Below are positions 28,587-36,542 of a stretch of DNA of 64,000 bases, in pieces. The position numbers were made by a program, and so were the translations under genes. This DNA comes from Saliniramus fredricksonii. GTDB taxonomy: Bacteria; Pseudomonadota; Alphaproteobacteria; Rhizobiales; Beijerinckiaceae. Under the pieces are notes generated by a model. The model worked only from the letters and a program-made list of their open reading frames with translations. It was not told the origin of the DNA and ran no database searches. Location: positions 434,001-498,000 of the forward strand of contig NZ_FMBM01000002.1 of the NCBI RefSeq assembly GCF_900094735.1, in the 5' to 3' direction. Every line of letters starts with the position of its first letter. Positions within the stretch are counted from its first letter, which is position 1.

Positions 28587-29363
28587 ATGACCTACGAGAC
28601 CATTCTCGCTGATACCCGCGACGGCGGCGTCGGCCTGATCACCATCAATCGCCCGCAGGCGCTCAACGCGCTCAATTCCACGGTCGTTGCCGAGATCAAC
28701 ACGGCGCTCGACGGATTCGAGAAGGATGCCGCGATCGGCTGCATCGTGATCACCGGATCCGAGAAGGCCTTCGCTGCCGGGGCCGATATCAAGGAAATGC
28801 AGGATCTGACCTTCCCGCAGACCTATCTCGACGATTTCATCACCGCCTGGGACCGGGTCGCAGGCCGGCGCAAGCCGATCATCGCGGCGGTGTCGGGCTT
28901 CGCGCTGGGCGGTGGCTGCGAACTCGCCATGATGTGTGATTTCATCATCGCCTCGGAGACCGCGAAATTCGGTCAGCCCGAGATCAAGCTCGGCGTTCTG
29001 CCCGGTGCCGGCGGCACGCAGCGTCTGACGCGCTTCGTCGGCAAGGCCAAGGCGATGGAAATGTGCCTCACCGGGCGCATGATGGATGCCGAGGAGGCCG
29101 AGCGCTCCGGGCTCGTGTCGCGCATCGTGCCGGCGGCGGATCTTCTCGAGGATGCGCTGAAGACCGCGCGCGGCATTGCCGGCATGTCGATACCGGTGGC
29201 GATGATGGTCAAGGAGAGCGTCAACCGCGCCTACGAGACGACGCTTGCCGAGGGCGTGCGTTTCGAGCGCCGTGTCTTCCACGCCGTCTTCGCCACGGCT
29301 GATCAGAAGGAGGGCATGTCCGCCTTCGTCGACAAGCGCAAGCCCGATTTCAAGGACGCATGA
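28587..29363 (+). CDS. Enoyl-CoA hydratase
   Basis: This 258-residue crotonase-fold enzyme hydrates trans-2-enoyl-CoA to 3-hydroxyacyl-CoA in beta-oxidation. Key features are [15 protein letters not shown] (oxyanion hole and CoA site), [16 protein letters not shown] with the first catalytic Glu and [19 protein letters not shown] with the second, so both catalytic Glu residues are present and isomerase-only or dehalogenase variants are less likely. GAGGAGG precedes the ATG. The dehydratase gene follows three bases after the stop, forming a two-gene unit ahead of rpsT. Confidence 0.93.
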   Translation: MTYETILADTRDGGVGLITINRPQALNALNSTVVAEINTALDGFEKDAAIGCIVITGSEKAFAAGADIKEMQDLTFPQTYLDDFITAWDRVAGRRKPIIAAVSGFALGGGCELAMMCDFIIASETAKFGQPEIKLGVLPGAGGTQRLTRFVGKAKAMEMCLTGRMMDAEEAERSGLVSRIVPAADLLEDALKTARGIAGMSIPVAMMVKESVNRAYETTLAEGVRFERRVFHAVFATADQKEGMSAFVDKRKPDFKDA

Positions 29364-29366
29364 AGC

Positions 29367-30359
29367 ATGAGCGATAAACCCGTCTCCGCCGGCCCGGCCG
29401 GTTACGCCACCATCGCCGATGTCGAGCGTGCCGCCGCCCGTCTGAAAGGCGTGGCGCATCGCACGCCGGTTCTGACTTCGCGCACGGCGAATGCGCTGGC
29501 GGGGGCCTCGTTCTATTTCAAGGCCGAGAATCTGCAGCGTACCGGCGCCTTCAAGTTTCGCGGCGCCTATAACGCCATTGCGGCGCTCGACGCGGCGCAG
29601 CGCAAGGGCGGCGTGGTGACCTATTCCTCGGGCAACCACGCCCAGGCCATCGCCTGCGCCGGCGGGCTGCTCGGCGTACCGGTGACGGTGGTGATGCCGC
29701 ATGACGCCCCTGCCATCAAGGTTGCGGCGACGCGCGGCTATGGCGGCGAGGTGGTGAGCTACGACCGCTTCAGCGAATCGCGCGAGGCGATCGGCGAGAC
29801 GCTCGCACGCGAGCGCGGTCTCACCCTGATCCCGCCCTATGATCATGACGACGTTCTGGCCGGGCAGGGTACCGCCACGCTGGAACTCCTGGAGGAGGTC
29901 GGCCCGCTCGATCGTCTTTATGTCTGTCTGGGCGGTGGCGGCCTGCTCGCGGGCGGCCTGCTGGCGGCGGGCCGGCTCGCGCCGGATTGCGCGGTGATCG
30001 GCGTCGAGCCGGAAGCCGGCAATGACGGCCAGCAGAGCCTGCGCAAGGGCGAGGTCGTGACGATCCCGGTGCCGCATACCATCGCCGATGGCGCGATGAC
30101 GCCTTATCTCGGGGCGCGCACCTTCCCCATCATTCGCGAGCGGGTGCATGACATCGTCACCGTCAGCGACGCGGCGCTGGTCGCGGCGATGCGGTTCTTC
30201 GCCCAGCGGATGAAGCTGATCGTGGAGCCGACGGGCTGCCTTGCGGCGGCGGCGGCCTTCGCTGCGGGTGACGAAATCACCGGCAAGCGCGTCGGTGTGA
30301 TTCTCTCCGGCGGCAATGTCGATCTCACCCGTTTCGCGGCGCTGATCGGGGCCGATTGA
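29367..30359 (+). CDS. PLP-dependent threonine/serine dehydratase family protein
   Basis: This 330-residue fold-type II PLP enzyme carries the cofactor Lys in RTGAFKFRGAYNA, the substrate loop SSGNHAQAIA, and the phosphate-binding glycine loop GGGGLLAGG. It has no C-terminal ACT regulatory domain, so it is of the catabolic type; serine racemase and threo-3-hydroxyaspartate ammonia-lyase share this architecture, and I cannot separate them from sequence alone. The start lies three bases after the enoyl-CoA hydratase stop, so both are probably co-transcribed. No other amino-acid catabolic genes are adjacent. Confidence 0.87.
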   Translation: MSDKPVSAGPAGYATIADVERAAARLKGVAHRTPVLTSRTANALAGASFYFKAENLQRTGAFKFRGAYNAIAALDAAQRKGGVVTYSSGNHAQAIACAGGLLGVPVTVVMPHDAPAIKVAATRGYGGEVVSYDRFSESREAIGETLARERGLTLIPPYDHDDVLAGQGTATLELLEEVGPLDRLYVCLGGGGLLAGGLLAAGRLAPDCAVIGVEPEAGNDGQQSLRKGEVVTIPVPHTIADGAMTPYLGARTFPIIRERVHDIVTVSDAALVAAMRFFAQRMKLIVEPTGCLAAAAAFAAGDEITGKRVGVILSGGNVDLTRFAALIGAD

Positions 30360-30398
30360 GGGATGCGTTGTGCGGGCGCTGTTTTTGCGGGAAACGCG

Positions 30399-30427
30399 TT
30401 GACGCGCGATGGTGCAAACGATATAAG
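30399..30427 (+). promoter_or_regulatory. Sigma-70-type promoter of rpsT
   Basis: TTGACG (30399-30404) and TATAAG (30422-30427) are separated by exactly 17 bases, close to the housekeeping consensus. It would give rpsT a leader of about 120 bases, long enough for the translational autoregulation known for S20 in other bacteria. Confidence 0.72.
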
Positions 30428-30554
30428 CCCGGGCTCACGGGACGTGTTGCGCAGGGTGCACACGCCGACGGGTTAGCCAGAAATTCGCCGACCCTCCGCA
30501 GGCCCAGACGGGCACCTGCCGGGGTAGGGCTTTGAACAAACGGGGTCGACAGAC

Positions 30555-30830
30555 ATGGCCAATACCACTTCGGCCAAGAAGATGACGCGCAAGATCGTCA
30601 AGCGCACGGCAGTCAACAAGGCGCGCCGTTCGCGCATGCGTACCTTCATTCGCAAGGTCGAAGAGGCGATTGCCTCCGGTGATGCCAGTGCCGCCCAGGC
30701 TGCGCTGAAGGCGGCCGAGCCGGTCATCGTGCGCGCGGCGCAGAAGGGCATCGTTCACAAGAACGCCGCCTCACGCAAGGTTTCGCGCCTGGCCCATCGC
30801 GTCAAGGCGGTGGCCGCTCCGGCGAGCTGA
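30555..30830 (+). CDS. rpsT: 30S ribosomal protein S20
   Basis: This 91-residue, highly basic protein binds 16S rRNA early in 30S assembly. The family pattern is clear: [30 protein letters not shown]-type N-terminus (Lys/Arg-rich helix), the central [21 protein letters not shown] and the conserved [16 protein letters not shown] end. It has its own strong promoter and a Rho-independent terminator after it. Its position directly before dnaA is common in Hyphomicrobiales. Confidence 0.97.
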   Translation: MANTTSAKKMTRKIVKRTAVNKARRSRMRTFIRKVEEAIASGDASAAQAALKAAEPVIVRAAQKGIVHKNAASRKVSRLAHRVKAVAAPAS

Positions 30831-30905
30831 GGCGCGGTCATGCGCGGGCGCATCATGCGTCTGTTGTGAATACTTCGCTTTTCTTGATGACTACGATCTG
30901 AAATT

Positions 30906-30930
30906 GCCCGGCCCCTGGCCGGGCGTTTTG
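30906..30930 (+). terminator. Intrinsic terminator after rpsT
   Basis: An eight-base-pair stem (GCCCGGCC at 30906-30913 with GGCCGGGC at 30917-30924) and a three-base loop is followed by GTTTTG. It lies 76 bases after the rpsT stop. Confidence 0.78.
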
Positions 30931-31242
30931 CGTTTGCGAACAGCTTTCGCGCCGGATGAGGCGCTGGAAATCGGTATGGTCGGGGCCGGGCGCTGCGGAT
31001 CTTGCGGCAGCGAAATGTCGCAATGCCGACTTGTCCGGTCATATTTCCGGTTTCGTTCCACTTGACTCCCGGGCAAACACAAGGTCGCGCTCATTCAAGC
31101 CGATGCTGGCGGGTGCGCAAAAATTATCTATATATTTTAATTACTTAGATGGTAAGCCTCGTGATCGGCAGCGGAGTGCGGCGTTTGTGGCGCGAATCGC
31201 TGAGCCGGCTGAGCGGCGGGTATCTGACGCTCGCGACATGAT

Positions 31243-31251
31243 TTGTACACA
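31243..31251 (+). promoter_or_regulatory. Near-consensus DnaA box
   Basis: TTGTACACA differs at one position from TTATNCACA. It lies 460 bases upstream of dnaA and about 100 bases after an AT-rich tract, so it could serve origin function or dnaA autoregulation. A single box could also occur by chance. Confidence 0.35.
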
Positions 31252-31569
31252 AAACGGTAAGGGTGACAGAGGCTTATTGCGGCATGTGCAGCCAGCGTTG
31301 CGCGCGGCGAATCGAATGCGCGAAATTTTCGAATCATTTTGTTGCACCCCCCCGAGGGGCTGTGTAGAGTTCAGGGACTTCGCCGGTGGCGCGGTGAGTA
31401 ATCGGGAAAAAATAAGCACTATCAACTTTTATTCATGGGGGCTGCATTGTTGTGCGATGGCAAAAACCTTGTAAAGGCACAGTCTTCGACAGCGATGCGC
31501 ATGAATAGAGGCTGATTGCAACACGCTCTCCCGCGTATCCCCTGACAGGTTGAGTATCGCGTCAACCCT

Positions 31570-31585
31570 GTGACCATGTGGTCAC
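31570..31585. promoter_or_regulatory. Inverted repeat upstream of dnaA
   Basis: GTGACCA and TGGTCAC are separated by two bases, forming a 16-base dyad 125 bases before the dnaA start. It is too short for a terminator and has no T-run, so an operator is the likelier reading. Confidence 0.3.
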
Positions 31586-31710
31586 GAGGATCGGGCTGCG
31601 TGGCCTGTTGCAAACGGCCCGTGGCAGAAAAAGAAATCTTCCGACGCTTGCGCACCGTTTGCGGCGGGGCGGCGCTCGTTTTTTCGTCGGTGTGAGGAGG
31701 CACGAAAGAC

Positions 31711-33441
31711 ATGCTCATGAGCGGAGAGGATCGAAATCGGGGCGCGGCCTCCGCTTTGAAAACGACGAGACAGGGGAGCGGAGCGCAGCCGGTGGCGCGT
31801 CCCGGCGGCGATCCCGACAATGGCCTTTGTGGCACGAAGGCGCCGCTCGAAACACATCAGGGTGTTCACAACGACATGCAGGGTCAGGATACCGGGACGT
31901 CGGGCGGTGATGCCGGTGAAGTCTGGGCGCGCGTCAAGCGCCGCCTGCGCGCCGAACTCGGCGAGGATGTCTATACCAGCTGGTTTGCGCGCCTTGAACT
32001 CACTGCCTGCGAGGCCGGATGCGCCCGTCTCAGCGTGCCGACGCGCTTCCTGAAGAGCTGGATCGAGGCGCATTATCATGATCGCGTACTCGCGATCTAC
32101 CGTGCCGAGGATTCGCGCATCGAGCGTCTCGCTCTGAGCGTGCGCGGGGCGATGATGCGCGAGCCGGCCAGCCAGCGCCGCGCGCATGCTGATGCACAAT
32201 CTCCCGCCGCGACGCAGCCCGCCTCCGGTCATGCCGATACGGTGCGCATGCCGCTCACCGAGGGCCGGGATGCGCGGACGCCCGCGGCAGCGGGCCGGGT
32301 CGGCTTCCTCGACGGTGATGACGCCCGTTCGGGCAGGCACGCCGCGAGCGCGGAACGCGGTGCCTCTCCGGCGCGTGGCAGCGAGACGGATGCTGCGGTC
32401 GACATTGCCGGCGCACCGCTCGACCAGCGTCTGACCTTCGAGAATTTCGCCATCGGGCGTTCCAATGCGCTCGCCCATGCTGCCGGCGACCGCGTGGCCC
32501 GGCACGAGGGCTCGGCGCTCTATAATCCGCTCTTCGTCCATGCGGGCGTTGGTCTTGGCAAGACGCATCTGCTGCATGCGGTAGGGCACGAGGCGCGGGG
32601 TCTCGGCAAGCGGGTGATCTATCTCACTGCCGATCGCTTCATGTACGGCTTCGTCGCCTCCCTGAAGGCGCAGACGTCGCACGCCTTCAAGGAAAAGCTG
32701 CGCGGCATCGATCTCCTGATCCTCGATGATGTGCAGTTCATCCAGGGCCGCACCATCCAGCAGGAATTCGGCCATACGCTCAACGCGCTGATCGATGCCG
32801 GGCGTCAGGTGGTGATCGCCGCCGACCGGCCACCCTCCGATCTCGAGAGCCTCGACGAGCGGGCGCGCTCGCGGCTTGCCGGCGGGCTCGTGGTCGAGGT
32901 GGGTTCCCTCGACGAGGAATTGCGCATCAAGATCCTCACGACGCGCATCGCCGCCGTGCGGGCCGAGCATGCCGGCTTCGATGTCAGCGATGACGTGATC
33001 GCCTATGTGGCACGGCACGTGACCACCAATGGGCGCGATCTGGAGGGTGCGGTGAACCGGCTGCTCGCCCATGCCACGCTGACCGGTGCCGCCGTGACCC
33101 TCGACACGGCGGAAAACGCCATTCGCGATCTGGTGCGCAACCGTGAGCCCAAGCGCGTCAAGATCGAGGATATCCAGAAACTGGTCGCCTCGCGCTACAA
33201 TGTCTCGCGCTCCGACATCCTCTCCGAGCGACGTACCGCCGCCGTGGTGCGCCCGCGCCAGATCGCGATGTATCTCTCCAAGTCGCTGACCCTGCGCTCG
33301 CTGCCGGAAATCGGGCGCCGCTTCGGCGGGCGCGATCACACCACCGTGCTGCACGCCGTGCGCAAGATCGAGAAGGCGCTGGGTGAGGATGCGGCGATGA
33401 GCGAAGAAGTCGAATTGCTCAAGCGCATGCTGCAGGATTGA
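31711..33441 (+). CDS. dnaA: Chromosomal replication initiator protein DnaA
   Basis: DnaA binds DnaA boxes, unwinds the origin and loads the helicase. In this 576-residue form, domain I begins near residue 70 ([25 protein letters not shown]), a long, Ala/Arg-rich linker covers about 150-225, the AAA+ domain has Walker A GVGLGKTH and Walker [10 protein letters not shown], and domain IV ends with the DNA-recognition helix [12 protein letters not shown] chose the ATG at 31711, ten bases after GAGGAGG; the ATG at 31876 gives a start closer to most homologues but has no ribosome-binding site. The N-terminal 60 residues are therefore uncertain. dnaN and recF follow. Confidence 0.95.
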   Translation: MLMSGEDRNRGAASALKTTRQGSGAQPVARPGGDPDNGLCGTKAPLETHQGVHNDMQGQDTGTSGGDAGEVWARVKRRLRAELGEDVYTSWFARLELTACEAGCARLSVPTRFLKSWIEAHYHDRVLAIYRAEDSRIERLALSVRGAMMREPASQRRAHADAQSPAATQPASGHADTVRMPLTEGRDARTPAAAGRVGFLDGDDARSGRHAASAERGASPARGSETDAAVDIAGAPLDQRLTFENFAIGRSNALAHAAGDRVARHEGSALYNPLFVHAGVGLGKTHLLHAVGHEARGLGKRVIYLTADRFMYGFVASLKAQTSHAFKEKLRGIDLLILDDVQFIQGRTIQQEFGHTLNALIDAGRQVVIAADRPPSDLESLDERARSRLAGGLVVEVGSLDEELRIKILTTRIAAVRAEHAGFDVSDDVIAYVARHVTTNGRDLEGAVNRLLAHATLTGAAVTLDTAENAIRDLVRNREPKRVKIEDIQKLVASRYNVSRSDILSERRTAAVVRPRQIAMYLSKSLTLRSLPEIGRRFGGRDHTTVLHAVRKIEKALGEDAAMSEEVELLKRMLQD

Positions 33442-33466
33442 AAAACCTGTTCGCAATCGCGAAATC

Positions 33467-33505
33467 GGCAGTGAGGAAACGCGAAACTCCTTGCGTTTCC
33501 CTGCC
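33467..33505 (+). other. Hairpin between dnaA and dnaN
   Basis: GGCAG (33467-33471) pairs with CTGCC (33501-33505), and GGAAACGC (33475-33482) with GCGTTTCC (33493-33500), around a ten-base loop. No T-run follows, so it may be an attenuator, a processing site or a weak terminator rather than a strong one. Confidence 0.5.
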
Positions 33506-33605
33506 AGCTTGGCCAATCTGCCGCCCCGCCGCATGGCGTAACGCGTTGCGATGCGGCACGTTGCGTTGATGAGCGTTCCTTGATTTCCAGCCTTACGGGT
33601 CGGCC

Positions 33606-34724
33606 ATGAAAGTGACAGTCGAGCGCGCCGCATTGTTGAAGGCGCTGGGCCATGTGCACCGCGTCGTCGAGCGGCGCAACACCATTCCGATCCTGTCGAA
33701 CGTGCTGCTGCGCGCCGATGACGGCGGTCTTCGCCTGAAGGCGACCGATCTCGACATGGAGGTGACGGAGACGATCGTCGCCGAGATCACGCAGCCCGGC
33801 GCCACAACGGTGCCCGCGCATGTCATCTACGACATCGTGCGCAAGCTGCCCGACGGGGCGCAGATCTCCCTGGAAGTGAGCGGTGATTCCACCCAGATGG
33901 TGCTGCGCTCGTCGCGCTCGCGCTTCACGCTGCAGGCGCTCCCGGAAACGGATTTCCCCGATATCGCCGCCGGCGAGATGGGCCATGCCTTCGCGGTGCC
34001 GCCGGGTGATTTCAAGCGCCTGATCGAGAAGACGCAATTCGCCATCTCGACGGAGGAGACGCGCTACTATCTCAACGGCATCTATCTCCATGCCATCGAT
34101 GGCGACGAGGGCCCCGTTCTGCGTGCGGTCGCGACGGACGGGCATCGCCTCGCCCGTGTCGAGGTGCCGGCGCCGGAAGGCACAACCGGCATGCCCGGCG
34201 TGATCGTGCCGCGCAAGGCCGTGGCGGAAATCCTCAAGCTGCTCGAGGATTCCGGTGACGCCATCCAGGTGGAGCTCTCCGCGGCCAAGATCCGCTTGAA
34301 TTTCGGCGGCGTGGTCCTCACCTCGAAGCTGATCGATGGGACCTTCCCCGATTATCAGCGGGTCATTCCTGCGGGCAACGACAAGACGCTGATCGTCGAT
34401 CGCGACGAGTTCGCCCGCTCCGTCGACCGCGTCTCCACGATTTCTTCCGAGCGTGGGCGTGCCGTGAAGCTCTCTCTGGCCGATGGCCGGCTGACGCTCA
34501 CTGTCAACAACCCGGATTCCGGTTCGGCGACAGAGGAGATCGAGGTCGAATACGAGGCGGCGGCGCTGGATATCGGGTTCAATGCGCGCTACCTCCTCGA
34601 CATCATGGGCCAGCTCGGTGGCGATACGGCGATCCTGAAACTGGCCGATCCGGGTTCACCGACGCTGATTCAGGACCGCGAGGGTGCGGTCGCGCTCTAC
34701 GTGCTGATGCCGATGCGGGTGTGA
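33606..34724 (+). CDS. dnaN: DNA polymerase III subunit beta (sliding clamp)
   Basis: This 372-residue protein forms the dimeric ring that tethers polymerase III to DNA. It starts MKVTVERAALLKALGHVHRVVERRNTIPILSNV-style, as in the family, and shows the three clamp domains: FTLQALPETDFP closing domain I, FAISTEETRYYLNGIYLH and ATDGHRLARVE in domain II, and FPDYQRVIP, GFNARYLLD and YVLMPMRV ending domain III. The C-terminal MPMRV matches the clamp end that helps form the partner-binding groove. It is separated from dnaA by 164 bases with a hairpin and from recF by 65. Confidence 0.97.
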   Translation: MKVTVERAALLKALGHVHRVVERRNTIPILSNVLLRADDGGLRLKATDLDMEVTETIVAEITQPGATTVPAHVIYDIVRKLPDGAQISLEVSGDSTQMVLRSSRSRFTLQALPETDFPDIAAGEMGHAFAVPPGDFKRLIEKTQFAISTEETRYYLNGIYLHAIDGDEGPVLRAVATDGHRLARVEVPAPEGTTGMPGVIVPRKAVAEILKLLEDSGDAIQVELSAAKIRLNFGGVVLTSKLIDGTFPDYQRVIPAGNDKTLIVDRDEFARSVDRVSTISSERGRAVKLSLADGRLTLTVNNPDSGSATEEIEVEYEAAALDIGFNARYLLDIMGQLGGDTAILKLADPGSPTLIQDREGAVALYVLMPMRV

Positions 34725-34789
34725 CGGCGCCGTCGCGGGCGCGCCTCCGGCAGGCGACGTTTGCGCAGCCCGCGCCGGGAGATGGATGA

Positions 34790-35992
34790 TTGGCGCGCGA
34801 CGCGATGGTTGAACATGGTCCGGTCGGAAATGCCGCTGCAGCAGGAGGCTCTGCGCGCACGCGCATCACCCGTCTTGTACTCACTGATTTTCGCTCCTAT
34901 GCCGCGCTGTCGCTTGCGACAGATGCGCCCCTCGTGGCGCTGTCGGGGGAAAACGGCGCCGGCAAGACCAATATCCTCGAAGCGATTTCGCTGTTCACGC
35001 CGGGGCGCGGCCTGCGCCGGGCCGATCTCGGGCAGATGCTGCGCCATGGTACGCGCGGCTTCACGGTCTTCGCTGCGCTCGATCGCGGGCCCGATGAGCC
35101 GGTGCTCAATTGCGGCGTCGGTCTCCAGCCCGATCCCGAGGGCGGGCGCCCGGCGCGGATCTGCCGGATCGACGGCGACAGCGTGTCATCGCCGGCGGCC
35201 TTTGCCGAATATCTGCGCCTCGTCTGGCTGACACCCGATCTCGATGCCCTGTTTCGCGGGCCCGCCGGCGATCGGCGGCGCTTTCTCGACCGGCTGGTGC
35301 TCGCCGTCGATTCCGGCCATGGCAGCCGGGTCGCGGCGCTGGAGCGCGCGACGCGCTCGCGCAACCGGCTGCTGGATGAGGGGGCACGCGATCCGCGCTG
35401 GCTCGATGCGGTCGAGCGCGAGATGGCTGAACTCGGCATTGCCGTCGCCGTCGCCCGCGCCGAGACGGTGACGCGGCTCGCCGCTCTGATCGCCCGCGAA
35501 CACGATCCCGCCTCGCCCTTCCCCGATGCCGCCCTCGCTTTGTCCGGCGAGACCGACGATCTCGTCGCCGCGCATTCCGCGCTGGAGGCCGAGGACGCCT
35601 ACCGCGAACGGCTGCGCAGCGAACGCGGGCGCGACCGGGCGGCGGGGCGCACCCTGTTCGGGCCGCAGGCGAGCGATCTGCTGGTGCGCCATGCCCCAAA
35701 GGACATTCCGGCCGCGCTCGCCTCGACGGGTGAGCAGAAGGCGCTGCTCATCGGCCTTGTCCTCGCCCATGCCGCGCTGGTGCGCAGCATGACGGGCCAT
35801 GCGCCGATCGTGCTTCTCGACGAGGTCGCCGCCCATCTCGACACGATGCGCCGCGCCGCGCTCTATCGGCTGCTCGCCGCCATTGGTGGCCAGGTCTGGA
35901 TGACCGGGGCGGATCCGGCCTTGTTTGCCGATCTGCCGGATGGGAGCCAGCATCTCGCGATTGCCGATGGCGCGGCGCGCCCCTTGAATTGA
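34790..35992 (+). CDS. recF: DNA replication and repair protein RecF
   Basis: RecF helps load RecA at single-strand gaps. This 400-residue SMC-like ATPase has Walker A GENGAGKTN, the signature LVLTDFRSYA at the domain start, LVWLTPDLDALFRGPAGDRRRFLDR, the ABC-type signature STGEQKALLIGL and Walker B APIVLLDEVAAHLD. The start at 34790 is the first codon; an internal ATG 15 bases on is also possible, and the first 20 residues are not conserved. It completes the classical dnaA-dnaN-recF order; gyrB is not next, as the following gene converges. Confidence 0.95.
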   Translation: MARDAMVEHGPVGNAAAAGGSARTRITRLVLTDFRSYAALSLATDAPLVALSGENGAGKTNILEAISLFTPGRGLRRADLGQMLRHGTRGFTVFAALDRGPDEPVLNCGVGLQPDPEGGRPARICRIDGDSVSSPAAFAEYLRLVWLTPDLDALFRGPAGDRRRFLDRLVLAVDSGHGSRVAALERATRSRNRLLDEGARDPRWLDAVEREMAELGIAVAVARAETVTRLAALIAREHDPASPFPDAALALSGETDDLVAAHSALEAEDAYRERLRSERGRDRAAGRTLFGPQASDLLVRHAPKDIPAALASTGEQKALLIGLVLAHAALVRSMTGHAPIVLLDEVAAHLDTMRRAALYRLLAAIGGQVWMTGADPALFADLPDGSQHLAIADGAARPLN

Positions 35993-36001
35993 GCCACGCG
36001 C

Positions 36002-36442
36002 TCAGCCGGTTTCATCGCGCCGCTCGCGGAAGAAATCGCGCAGCAGTTCCGCCGCCTCGCGCTCGCGGAAGCCGCCATAGACCTCCGGTGCGTGGTGGCA
36101 GGTCGGCTGGTCGAAGAAGCGCCCGCCATGCTCGACACCGCCGCTCTTGGGATCATGCGCGCCGAAATAGAGTCGCCTGATCCGCGCGAAGGAGATGGCG
36201 GCTGCGCACATGGCGCATGGCTCGAGCGTCACATGGAGATCGCAGCCGATCAGCCGCTCGGAGCCGAGGATGCGGGCCGCCTCGCGAATGGCGAGGATTT
36301 CGGCATGGGCGGTGGGATCGCTGTCCTCGCGGGTACGGTTTCCCGCCCTTGCGAGCAGCTTTTCGCCGCAAACCACCACGGCGCCGACAGGCACTTCCCC
36401 GCGTGCGCCGGCTGCGCGTGCCTCGTCGAAGGCGATCTGCAT
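36002..36442 (-). CDS. tadA: tRNA-specific adenosine deaminase
   Basis: TadA converts A34 to inosine in tRNA-Arg(ACG), an essential anticodon change. The 146-residue product has the cytidine-deaminase zinc motif HAEILAIREA (His and catalytic Glu) and PCAMCAAAI (two zinc Cys), with GEVPVGAVVV before and DPKSGGVEH and the FFRERRDETG-type C-terminus after. I prefer the ATG at 36440-36442, giving MQIAFDEARAAGARGE, the usual family start; an upstream frame to 36523 adds 27 residues without family resemblance. It is convergent with recF and divergent from the pseudouridine synthase gene. Confidence 0.94.
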   Translation of the reverse strand: MQIAFDEARAAGARGEVPVGAVVVCGEKLLARAGNRTREDSDPTAHAEILAIREAARILGSERLIGCDLHVTLEPCAMCAAAISFARIRRLYFGAHDPKSGGVEHGGRFFDQPTCHHAPEVYGGFREREAAELLRDFFRERRDETG

Positions 36443-36542
36443 CGGATCGGGCTGGCCTCTGGCGTTCACGGCTTCGATATCCCTCGGCTCGCAGCGTGTT
36501 TTGCCGCTCGCATCGTACCTCACACTCTGCTATCAGGCGCGC

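Larger units (their letters stand above)
30831..31710 (+). other. Long gap between rpsT and dnaA; weak origin candidate
   Basis: These 880 bases contain no gene that I believe. They hold the rpsT terminator (30906-30930), an AT-rich tract (about 31119-31150), one near-consensus DnaA box (31243-31251), an inverted repeat (31570-31585) and the dnaA ribosome-binding site. An open frame at 30956-31474 has no protein-like composition. A replication origin here is possible, but many Hyphomicrobiales place it near hemE, and I see only one good DnaA box. Confidence 0.4.

Noticed and set aside
30956-31474. 172-codon open frame between rpsT and dnaA
   Set aside because: There is no ribosome-binding site, no domain-like pattern, and it runs through an AT-rich tract and the DnaA-box-like site; I treat the region as non-coding.
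31582-33633. Long open frame antisense to dnaA
   Set aside because: It covers dnaA completely and has an Arg/His-rich composition without motifs.
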